Source of the DNA: Selenomonadaceae bacterium
GTDB lineage: Bacteria; Bacillota; Negativicutes; Selenomonadales; Selenomonadaceae
Reading direction: 5' to 3'
Assembly (NCBI GenBank): GCA_017529085.1
Contig: JAFXOC010000654.1
Coordinates: 1-14,403, forward strand
DNA length: 14,403 bases
The notes beneath the pieces were generated by a model. The model saw only the letters and a list, made by a program, of their open reading frames with translations, ran no database searches and had not been told where the DNA came from. The translations under genes were made by a program, and so were the position numbers. Shown one piece after another: positions 1-6,103 of the stretch; position 1 is the first letter of the stretch; each line of letters begins with the position of its first letter.

Positions 1-287
1 CGTCTCGCTATGAAGGTTTGGGAATAGTAGGAATAGAAGCCCAAGCAGCGGGCGCGTCTTCCTTTTTTTCGGATGCGTTGCCAAAGGATTTAGATATAAC
101 GCCGCTTGCTAATTTTTTGCCGATAGATAATGCAAAAATTTGGGCAGAAGAAATTTTGAAGGTAAAAAACAAAGAGCGAAAAGATTATTCGGAATTGATA
201 GCAAAAGCGGGTTATTCCGTTGAGGATGAAGCGGGGAAAGTGGAGAAGTTTTTTATCGAACGCAATACGACGGAGGAACAATTTTGA
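1..287 (+). CDS. Glycosyltransferase family 4-like, C-terminal fragment
   Basis: The gene enters from the left edge and only its last 94 or so codons are visible; the frame reads from base 3 with no start before it. The first residues read SRYEGLGIVGIEAQAAG, which contains the EX7E motif (Glu codons at 12-14 and 36-38) of retaining GT4-type glycosyltransferases, where these glutamates contact the donor nucleotide-sugar. The following SD...PLANFLP...WAEEI segment matches the usual C-terminal end of exopolysaccharide or capsule transferases. It likely transfers a sugar to a lipid-linked or cell-surface glycan at the cytoplasmic face of the membrane; acceptor and donor cannot be told. Its stop codon overlaps the TTG start of hicA by four bases, so hicA is probably translationally coupled to it. 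The family call is firm, the pathway is inference. Confidence 0.85.
   Translation, partial: SRYEGLGIVGIEAQAAGASSFFSDALPKDLDITPLANFLPIDNAKIWAEEILKVKNKERKDYSELIAKAGYSVEDEAGKVEKFFIERNTTEEQF
272..276 (+). promoter_or_regulatory. Ribosome binding site deciding the hicA TTG start
   Basis: A GGAGG core lies 7 bases upstream of the TTG at 284, inside the end of the glycosyltransferase gene. It is the only good start signal for this reading frame, which has no ATG or GTG at its N-terminus. Confidence 0.75.
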
Positions 288-463
288 AAGATAAGGACGT
301 TCTCAAACTATTCTTGAAAAATGGCTGGCAAGAAGTTAGCGTTAAGGGAAGTCATCATAAGTTGCGAAAAGAGGACAATACCGAGATTATACCTGTTCAC
401 GGAAGGGAGCTTGCCCCCGGGCTTTTGAATGTTTTGCTGAAAAGAAACGGTTTTACGAAATGA
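284..463 (+). CDS. hicA: HicA family mRNA interferase toxin
   Basis: A 59-residue protein from a TTG start, easily missed because it is short and lacks ATG. HicA toxins are small double-stranded-RNA-binding-fold RNases that cleave mRNA in the absence of HicB. The protein shows the family signature throughout: NGWQEVSVKGSHHKL (the first His of GSHH, residue 24, is the expected catalytic His), then IIPVHGRELAPGLLNVLLKRNG. Length is normal for the family. The start is chosen from the GGAGG at 272-276 and the TTGA overlap with the upstream glycosyltransferase stop. hicB follows after 16 bases. No promoter is visible directly upstream, so expression probably depends on the glycan operon transcript. 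It is related to the second HicA at 12443-12625. Confidence 0.88.
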   Translation: MKDKDVLKLFLKNGWQEVSVKGSHHKLRKEDNTEIIPVHGRELAPGLLNVLLKRNGFTK

Positions 464-479
464 TTTGGGAGGTTTTTTT

Positions 480-860
480 ATGATATTCACTTATCCTGCG
501 CTGGTGCATAACGATTCAGACGGATTGTGGCTTGAATTTCCCGATTTACCCGGTTGTCAAACTTGCAGCCCTAGTTTAAAGGAAATTATTATAGACGCCG
601 AAGAAGCTTTGGAATGTTATATAGAAGAAGAGTTGGAACATTCAGGGGTACTGCCGAAACCTAGCGATATTAAGTCCATAAATGTAACGAATGATGATTT
701 TACAACGCTGATTGCCATAGAAATAGATTTAAAGAAATCAAAAAAATCTATAAGAAAAACCTTAACTATACCGTATTGGTTAAATGAAAAAGCTACAGCC
801 GCAGGTATAAATTTTTCCAAAACATTGCAGGAAGCCCTTTTGGCAAAATTGGCATATTAA
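480..860 (+). CDS. hicB: HicB family antitoxin
   Basis: A 126-residue antitoxin that neutralises HicA by binding it and usually represses its own operon. Residues 1-60 form the partly degraded RNase-H-like HicB domain (YPALVHNDSDGLWLEFPDLPGC, a classic signature, then the DAEEALECYIEE helix). The C-terminal KSIRKTLTIPYWLNEKA...NFSKTLQEALLAKL is a ribbon-helix-helix DNA-binding segment, so autoregulation is expected. I chose ATG 480 because GGGAGG at 467-472 stands 7 bases before it; a TTG at 465 in the same frame would overlap that ribosome site. The hicA-first gene order is typical. The next glycosyltransferase starts 14 bases after the stop, so the pair is wedged in a glycan operon. Confidence 0.9.
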   Translation: MIFTYPALVHNDSDGLWLEFPDLPGCQTCSPSLKEIIIDAEEALECYIEEELEHSGVLPKPSDIKSINVTNDDFTTLIAIEIDLKKSKKSIRKTLTIPYWLNEKATAAGINFSKTLQEALLAKLAY

Positions 861-874
861 AATCAGGTGACAAA

Positions 875-1885
875 ATGACTTACTATTTAAGCGAAACGCC
901 GCTAAAAGCGAATCATGCGGGGAGCAAGGCGCGTCTTGACGCGGATAGGATTATCGGCGAGTTTTGCGAGGAACTTTTGCATATTGAGATAAAGAACTAT
1001 TCCTCTAAATTTGCCAAGTTAAAAGATAAGATTTCGCCGAATTATTTGAGCAAATTGAAAAAATTGACATTCACAAAAGGTCAAAAGATATTGTTGCAAT
1101 ATCCGTTTTATTTTGACAGGATAACCAATAAAATCTTGAAAAAATTCGCATTGCAAAACGAAACGACCTTGCTTTTGCACGATGTTGACGCGCTTAGAAA
1201 TTTCGGCAAAACTTCCGTTAACGAAGAGATTAACTTTTTAAATTCCGCCAAACTTTTGATAACGCACAACGAGTTTATGACCGCAAAGTTAAAAGAATTG
1301 GGAGTAACGACGAAAACGACGGAGCTCACACTTTTTGATTATCTTTTAACGGATATTCCCGATATAAAAAGAAATTTAGGTAAAACCATAGCTTTCCCCG
1401 GGAACTTGCAAAAGAGCGTTTTCCTGCGCGACGAAGCCATGGCGAAAATCAATGCGGAATTTCATTTATACGGCGGGGAAAATCCCGACCTGAAAGCTGC
1501 CAACCTGCATTATATGGGAGGGTTTTCGCCAGAAGTTATACCCCATAAATTAACGGAAAGTTTCGGTCTTGTTTGGGACGGGGAAAACGTATCAACTTGC
1601 GCGGGAAGCTTCGGCGAATATCTAAGGTACAACAATCCTCATAAACTATCGTTATACATAGCCGCCTGTTTACCCGTGATAACATGGAACGAGGCGGCGA
1701 TTGCAAAATTTATCAAAGCTAACAATATCGGATTTTGCGTTGATTCATTAGAGGAAATTCCGCATAAAATCGAAAGTTTGACCGACGAGGATTATGAAGA
1801 ATTTTTGAGGAATTTGAAAGTTTTGCAGGGAAAAGTTGTAAACGGTGAGTATTTGAGAGGTGTTCTTAACAAGTTTGTCAAATGA
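875..1885 (+). CDS. Gtf3 / galactofuranosyltransferase-like glycosyltransferase
   Basis: A 336-residue GT-B fold transferase resembling the Gtf3 glucosyltransferase of streptococcal adhesin glycosylation and bacterial beta-1,6-galactofuranosyltransferases. Family landmarks seen: the N-terminal half with ILLQYPFYF and LLLHDVDALRNFG (about residues 72-110), IAFPGNLQKSVFLRD (about 170-184), HLYGGENPD (about 195-203), SFGLVWDGE (about 228-236), and the C-terminal HKLSLYIAACLPVITWNEAAIAKFI followed by NNIGFCVDSLEEI. These are the acceptor and nucleotide-sugar binding segments of the family. No membrane segment or signal peptide is seen, so it is cytosolic. It starts 14 bases after hicB with an AGGTGA ribosome site at 864-869, and it closes the operon before a strong terminator. 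The actual sugar donor and acceptor are unknown. Confidence 0.8.
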   Translation: MTYYLSETPLKANHAGSKARLDADRIIGEFCEELLHIEIKNYSSKFAKLKDKISPNYLSKLKKLTFTKGQKILLQYPFYFDRITNKILKKFALQNETTLLLHDVDALRNFGKTSVNEEINFLNSAKLLITHNEFMTAKLKELGVTTKTTELTLFDYLLTDIPDIKRNLGKTIAFPGNLQKSVFLRDEAMAKINAEFHLYGGENPDLKAANLHYMGGFSPEVIPHKLTESFGLVWDGENVSTCAGSFGEYLRYNNPHKLSLYIAACLPVITWNEAAIAKFIKANNIGFCVDSLEEIPHKIESLTDEDYEEFLRNLKVLQGKVVNGEYLRGVLNKFVK

Positions 1886-1902
1886 AGCAGGCCGCATAAA
1901 AA

Positions 1903-1947
1903 CGCGACCCTAACTCCTTTGTTTGGAGCTAGGGTCGCGATTTTTTT
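1903..1947. terminator. Bidirectional intrinsic terminator between convergent genes
   Basis: A 15-bp stem (CGCGACCCTAACTCC at 1903-1917 against GGAGCTAGGGTCGCG at 1925-1939, one A-C mismatch) closes a 7-base loop. Seven Ts at 1941-1947 follow on the plus strand. On the minus strand the stem is followed by five Ts (plus-strand A run 1898-1902). It ends the glycan operon and, from the other side, the malQ-fusion operon whose stop codon lies inside the T tract. Confidence 0.88.
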
Positions 1948-4900
1948 ATCCTCTGTTCGTATCTTCCGTTAATTTTCTAAGCCAATCCGTATCTAAAGCC
2001 TCCAAGTCTTTTTCGGTCGCTCTCCATTTCCAATTCATGCCGACCGTCCCGGGCGTGTTCATGCGGTGCTTGCTGTCTAGGAACAGCAAATCCTGAAGCG
2101 GAATTATCGCCATACGCGCGTCTGTTTTGTAGGCAAACTCCACTAATTTTTTCGCCACGTCTTTGGAATTATCCATATCCGCGCCCAAGAGATTTGAAAG
2201 CGCCAACTTGTGTTCCTCGGAAAGTTCTCTCTCGTACCACCCCAACGTGGTGTTGTTGTCATGTGTTCCCGTGTATACTACGCTGTTTTCGGAAGAAACA
2301 AAACCGTAACGATTGTCACCCGCAAAGTTTAAAGCGAAATGCAAAACCTGCATTCCCGGGAAATCGCAGGCGGCGCGAAGGGCTTCCACTTCGTCCGTTA
2401 TTATCCCCAAATCTTCGGCGACTATCGGGAGTTTTCCCAACGCTATTCTTATCGAGTCAAAAAACGGCTTGCCCGGGCCTTTCACCCACTTGCCGTTGAT
2501 GGCGGTCTTTGCCGAGCCTTTGACTTCCCAATAGGCTTCAAAGCCTCTAAAGTGGTCGATTCTTACGATGTCAACGGTTTCGTATAATTTTTCAAAGCGA
2601 TTCTTCCACCAAGCGTAATTTTCCGCTTTCATAGCGTCCCAATCGTATTGGGGATTGCCCCAGAGCTGACCCGTCGCGCTGAAATAATCGGGCGGCACTC
2701 CCGCAACCGTATTTGGCGCGCCCTCCTCGTTCAAGTCGAAGAGATGTTGATTCGCCCAACAATCCGCGCTGTCGTGGGATACGAAGATGGGCATATCCCC
2801 TAAAATCTCAATTCCCTTTTCGTTCGCGTATTCGTGAATTTTCTTCCACTGCGCGTCAAAAATGTACTGTTGGAACTTAACGAATCCAATCTCGTCCGCA
2901 AGTTTCGTCTTGAGTTTGGCAAGATACGATTGTTGCCTTGTCCGCGCTTCTTTTGGCCACTTTACCCACGCTTCTCCGTGGTAATACTCTTTAAGCGCGG
3001 TAAATAAGGCGAAATCGTCCAGCCAATAGGTCTGCCTTTCGATAAATTCCGTATAATCTTCGGGGTAGGGTCGTTTAAACGCGGCGTAGGCTTTTTTCAA
3101 GGCTTCGCGTTTAAAAATCCAAGCTTGTTCAAAATCCGCGAAATTTTTCTCGGGAGATTTTTCCGGCGCAATGTCCTTCTTCGTCAAAAGTTTGCGCTCA
3201 ACCAAATCTTCTAAGTCGATAAGAAGAGGGTTTCCCGCAAACGCCGAAGGCGATTGATACGGCGAAAACCCGAAGAAATCCACGGGACCCATCGGTAAAA
3301 TCTGCCATACGGATTGTTTCGCCTCATGGAGCAAATCTATAAACTTAAAGGCGGCTTTGCCGAAATCCCCAACGCCATAAGGCGAAGGAAGGGAAGTCGG
3401 ATGCAAGAGTACGCCCGCTTTTCGCTTGTATTTGGGCTTTAGGGGAAGTTCCTTTAACGCGAGGAATGACAAGGGTTTAATAACAAGTTTCAGCTTGCCG
3501 CGAACCACCGCAAATTTATCCCCTGTGAATTTATCCTCAAAATCTCTCGCCGTAAAATCGAATACATCGGCGTACGCTACGCGTTCCTCGTTGCTTCTGT
3601 TTACGGCGATTATGAATGTTTCGTCGTCCGCCGCATTGTTAAAAGCGTCCTTGTTGTTTCGTATAATTCTGGCGAAAGCGAAAACGTCCCCGTCGCCGAA
3701 AATCGGGATAAATTCCCCGCCTTGCAGGGCGGGATGATTTTTCCTCAATTCGACGCATTTTTTATAAAAATCCTCAAGCTCTTTATTTTCGCGACCCCAA
3801 GGGAAAGGCGCGCGGGAATCCCTAGCTCCCGCCTCGTCCGCGTAATAAATCGACGGCGCGCCCACATGGGTAAACTGCCACAGAACCGCCATTTTTTGAC
3901 GTTTTATCGCTGTGTCCCCTTCGCCGAAAACTTTGTTTATACGCTCGGTATCGTGACTTCCCAAAAGGTTCATCGCTTGGTATTGCGCAAATTTCGGATA
4001 GTTTTCGCAATAATTTTGGAGCCTTCTGAAAAGGGTTGCGCCGTCGATATGCCCCATTATGAAGTCGACGACGTTTGCCCTAAACGGATAATTCGTCGCC
4101 GCGTCCATCTCGCGTCCCGAAAGATATGTGCGGGGCGTGTCGTAAGCGACTTTGTTCGACGCGTCGTCCCACACTTCGCCGATAATCGCCGCGCCTTTTT
4201 TGTTTGCCGCCTTGTAAAACTTTTCCGTAAAGGCGGAGGAAACATCCCCGGGCGCGTTCAGCCGAAATCCCGCCGCCCCCATGTTCAGCCAATGATTTAA
4301 TACGCTGTCTTTGTCGTTTATGACAAAATTTTGAAAATCTTCGTTTCGGTCTCTTATCTTGGGGGTTTTTTCATCTCCCCAACGAGCGTCGTATTTAAGC
4401 GGAAAGTCCCAAAATTCAAACCAAGGGAAGTATCTCGATTTACGGCTCTGATACGCCCCTTCTTCGTCAAAGAGTTTGCTCTTGTTAAAATAGCGGCTGT
4501 CCTCGCTGACGTAACTGAACACGCCTTCAATGATAATCTTTATCCCAAGTTCCTCAGCTTTTTTCGTCAGATTCTTAAAATCTTCCTCGCTGCCCAAAGC
4601 GTCGTCCACAGCCATATAATCCAGAGTGTCGTAACGATGGCTTGTGTTGCCGGGGGTAACGGGCGTCAGATGAATGACGGTTACGCCCAGTTCCTTTAGG
4701 TATGGAAGTTTCTCGCAAATTCCCTCTAAATCTCCGCCGTAAAATTCTTCCAACCCGTTCGCTCTGTCTCCGAGCGGCGGGTTCTCAAAATCCGCATGAA
4801 AGACAGCCCGCTTTTTATTCACCAACCTAACCTTTGAACGGTAAAACCTATCGGGGAAAATTTGGTAATAAACGGCGCTTTTCATCCAATCGGGGGAATT

Positions 4901-5290
4901 TTGCTCCTCGTAAACGGTTATCTGGAAACTTTCGGGGTTGTTTTCCGTAAGTTCCCCAACGCCGCCTGATTTGTCTTTATTATTGCCGTAATAGTAAGTT
5001 TTCCCCTCGTCCTCGATTATAAAATAATACCAAACGAGAGTCCCCTCCTTAGGCAAAGCAATCTCCGCCGTATACCGTTCCCTGTCCGTGTCGGGCAAAG
5101 TTTTTACCGTCGTAACGATTCTTTCGCCTTCGCCTACAATCCAAAGGCGAATCGAAACTTTGCGCTCATGCTTTGCCGCATCAAAAATCATAAGGGAAAG
5201 CGCAACATTTTCACCCGCTTTTGCGGCTCCGATTTTTGAACGATAATACAAATTTCTGGTGTTATGCAAAACTTTGTTTTTGTCAATCAT
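1946..5290 (-). CDS. malQ: GH13 (degenerate) - GH77 amylomaltase fusion, 4-alpha-glucanotransferase
   Basis: A 1114-residue cytosolic fusion. About residues 1-125 form a CBM34/neopullulanase-type beta domain. About 130-560 form a GH13 barrel (AVYYQIFPDRF, GGDLEGICEKLPYLKELGV, YDTLDY). From about 625 a full GH77 amylomaltase follows (GVLLHPTSLPSPYGVGDFG). GH77 moves alpha-1,4-glucan segments between maltodextrins or glycogen outer chains. Its three acids are present: D912 in RIDHFRGF, E959 in VAEDLG, D1011 in GTHDNN. The GH13 half keeps E372 (GEVW) and H446-D447 (GSHDTER). Its nucleophile Asp is Asn345 (GFRLN), and region I reads EGVFSYVS instead of the usual DGVFNHTG, so it is probably catalytically dead and may bind glucan. 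The start is set at 5290 by GGGAGGAG at 5296-5303 and an ATGA overlap with the upstream protease gene. An in-frame ATG at 5311 is the alternative. Confidence 0.93.
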   Translation of the reverse strand: MIDKNKVLHNTRNLYYRSKIGAAKAGENVALSLMIFDAAKHERKVSIRLWIVGEGERIVTTVKTLPDTDRERYTAEIALPKEGTLVWYYFIIEDEGKTYYYGNNKDKSGGVGELTENNPESFQITVYEEQNSPDWMKSAVYYQIFPDRFYRSKVRLVNKKRAVFHADFENPPLGDRANGLEEFYGGDLEGICEKLPYLKELGVTVIHLTPVTPGNTSHRYDTLDYMAVDDALGSEEDFKNLTKKAEELGIKIIIEGVFSYVSEDSRYFNKSKLFDEEGAYQSRKSRYFPWFEFWDFPLKYDARWGDEKTPKIRDRNEDFQNFVINDKDSVLNHWLNMGAAGFRLNAPGDVSSAFTEKFYKAANKKGAAIIGEVWDDASNKVAYDTPRTYLSGREMDAATNYPFRANVVDFIMGHIDGATLFRRLQNYCENYPKFAQYQAMNLLGSHDTERINKVFGEGDTAIKRQKMAVLWQFTHVGAPSIYYADEAGARDSRAPFPWGRENKELEDFYKKCVELRKNHPALQGGEFIPIFGDGDVFAFARIIRNNKDAFNNAADDETFIIAVNRSNEERVAYADVFDFTARDFEDKFTGDKFAVVRGKLKLVIKPLSFLALKELPLKPKYKRKAGVLLHPTSLPSPYGVGDFGKAAFKFIDLLHEAKQSVWQILPMGPVDFFGFSPYQSPSAFAGNPLLIDLEDLVERKLLTKKDIAPEKSPEKNFADFEQAWIFKREALKKAYAAFKRPYPEDYTEFIERQTYWLDDFALFTALKEYYHGEAWVKWPKEARTRQQSYLAKLKTKLADEIGFVKFQQYIFDAQWKKIHEYANEKGIEILGDMPIFVSHDSADCWANQHLFDLNEEGAPNTVAGVPPDYFSATGQLWGNPQYDWDAMKAENYAWWKNRFEKLYETVDIVRIDHFRGFEAYWEVKGSAKTAINGKWVKGPGKPFFDSIRIALGKLPIVAEDLGIITDEVEALRAACDFPGMQVLHFALNFAGDNRYGFVSSENSVVYTGTHDNNTTLGWYERELSEEHKLALSNLLGADMDNSKDVAKKLVEFAYKTDARMAIIPLQDLLFLDSKHRMNTPGTVGMNWKWRATEKDLEALDTDWLRKLTEDTNRG

Positions 5291-5748
5291 ATTGTCTCCT
5301 CCCCCGTACACAGTACATGAAGTCTGCCGTCTTTATCCTCGACTTTTAAATTTCTGATATTGGACTCTTTATCTGGAATCGTTACGTTTAGTTTGTGGTG
5401 ATAATCATCTATTTCATAAATTAATTTGCTGAACATTGTAGCGGAAAGAATCATCTGGCACGGTAAATCAATGCGAGAAGCGATTATCGGAAAGTTCGGG
5501 AAAATCAAATCTCCGCATTTGAATAAGGGTATTCTGTAGAGCGTGCCTTTTGTTAAGCCGCCAAAACCGCTGAAAATTTGGTTAAACGCAATCGGTACGC
5601 CGCCTATAGCTTTTAAATCCGCTTCATCTCTTACCCATACCGGCAATACCGCGCCCGTATCTAACAACGCATCCAAGTAGAAAAAATTATCCAGTATTAC
5701 CGTAGGTCGACCTATATCTTTTCTTAAAGTTAACGTAAATTGTTTCAT
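5287..5748 (-). CDS. Retropepsin-like (clan AA) aspartic protease
   Basis: A 153-residue protein with one aspartic-protease motif, LDALLDTGAVLPVWV (D30-T31-G32-A33). It is the size of one retropepsin lobe, so an active enzyme would be a homodimer. The later segment LPCQMILSATMFSKLIYEIDDYHHKL (about residues 107-132) has the hydrophobic ILG-like strand pattern that follows the flap in this fold. No signal peptide or membrane segment is visible, so it is probably cytosolic. ATG 5748 is chosen because it overlaps the upstream stop as ATGA and has AGGTGG just before it; an upstream in-frame ATG at 5778 would overlap the neighbour more. Its stop overlaps the malQ-fusion start the same way. Its substrate is unknown. 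The motif call is good, the protease activity is inference. Confidence 0.75.
   Translation of the reverse strand: MKQFTLTLRKDIGRPTVILDNFFYLDALLDTGAVLPVWVRDEADLKAIGGVPIAFNQIFSGFGGLTKGTLYRIPLFKCGDLIFPNFPIIASRIDLPCQMILSATMFSKLIYEIDDYHHKLNVTIPDKESNIRNLKVEDKDGRLHVLCTGEETI
5296..5303 (-). promoter_or_regulatory. Ribosome binding site deciding the malQ-fusion start
   Basis: GGGAGGAG on the minus strand lies 5 bases before the ATG at 5290, inside the last codons of the retropepsin-like gene. It favours 5290 over the in-frame ATG at 5311 and supports translational coupling. Confidence 0.7.
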
Positions 5749-5978
5749 TGTCCACCTACCAATATTCCCAGCGGACACAAATTATCCGGTGTAGTGTAAG
5801 TCGTATATATATCCTCTCCCGCAATTTGTCTTTTTAACGATTCATGGTCATCATCGCCAACATATTCCACTACCGCCGAACGCACGTTTGCGCCGTCCTC
5901 CCAATCAACTTTCGATAACCCCACCCATTTGTCGGGATAGGTTTCCTTTATTTCTTCCCACGTCATACGTTTATTCAT
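5745..5978 (-). CDS. Small MTWEEI-type protein of unknown function, partner of the retropepsin
   Basis: A 77-residue acidic protein beginning MNKRMTWEEIKETYPDKWVGLSKV and ending YTTPDNLCPLGILVGGQ. From memory, small proteins of this MTWEEI-YP-W-V type recur just upstream of retropepsin-like protease genes in diverse bacteria, and I know of no assigned function. No transmembrane segment or catalytic motif is seen. GAGG stands 7 bases before ATG 5978; a second ATG four codons later is possible. The stop overlaps the protease start by four bases, so the two are made together. It could be an inhibitor, chaperone or substrate of the protease, but this is only a guess from gene order. It is the first gene of the three-gene operon; I see no convincing minus-strand promoter in the 125 bases upstream. 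Confidence 0.7.
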   Translation of the reverse strand: MNKRMTWEEIKETYPDKWVGLSKVDWEDGANVRSAVVEYVGDDDHESLKRQIAGEDIYTTYTTPDNLCPLGILVGGQ

Positions 5979-5994
5979 ATTATCGCCTCGATTC

Positions 5995-6024
5995 TTGACA
6001 TAACATACTCTTTTTCTATATATT
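5995..6024 (+). promoter_or_regulatory. Possible sigma-70-type promoter facing rightward
   Basis: A perfect TTGACA (5995-6000) is followed after 18 bases by TATATT (6019-6024), with TATATA also available at a 16-base spacing. No plus-strand gene lies downstream; it points into the 3' end of the TRAP permease gene and its terminator hairpin. It could drive a short RNA of about 80-90 bases or be a chance match in AT-rich DNA. Confidence 0.35.
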
Positions 6025-6061
6025 TACTTCGTCATATAAAAAAAAATTCCTGCAATAATGC

Positions 6062-6101
6062 TAAAATGTCCCCCGCCTATCACTAAGCGAGGGACATTTT
6101 A
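6062..6101. terminator. Terminator hairpin after the TRAP permease gene
   Basis: TAAAATGTCCCCCGC (6062-6076) pairs with GCGAGGGACATTTTA (6087-6101), 15 bp with one C-A mismatch and a 10-base loop. It starts 3 bases beyond the permease stop. On the minus strand the end of the stem supplies the U-rich tail; on the plus strand the stem is followed by TTTTAAACTTTTTT, so it may work both ways. Confidence 0.75.
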
Positions 6102-6103
6102 TT

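Noticed and set aside
4256..4258. The D-to-N change in the GH13 half being only a frameshift or local sequence error
   Set aside because: The frame is continuous through the whole fusion and region I is independently degenerate at several residues 250 bases away, so a single error cannot explain it. A single-base error at Asn345 alone cannot be excluded without reads.
3722..4300. A 192-codon plus-strand frame and several shorter ones opposite the malQ fusion
   Set aside because: They are antisense to conserved GH13 and GH77 sequence, rich in Arg and Cys in a way typical of shadow frames, and have no start signals.
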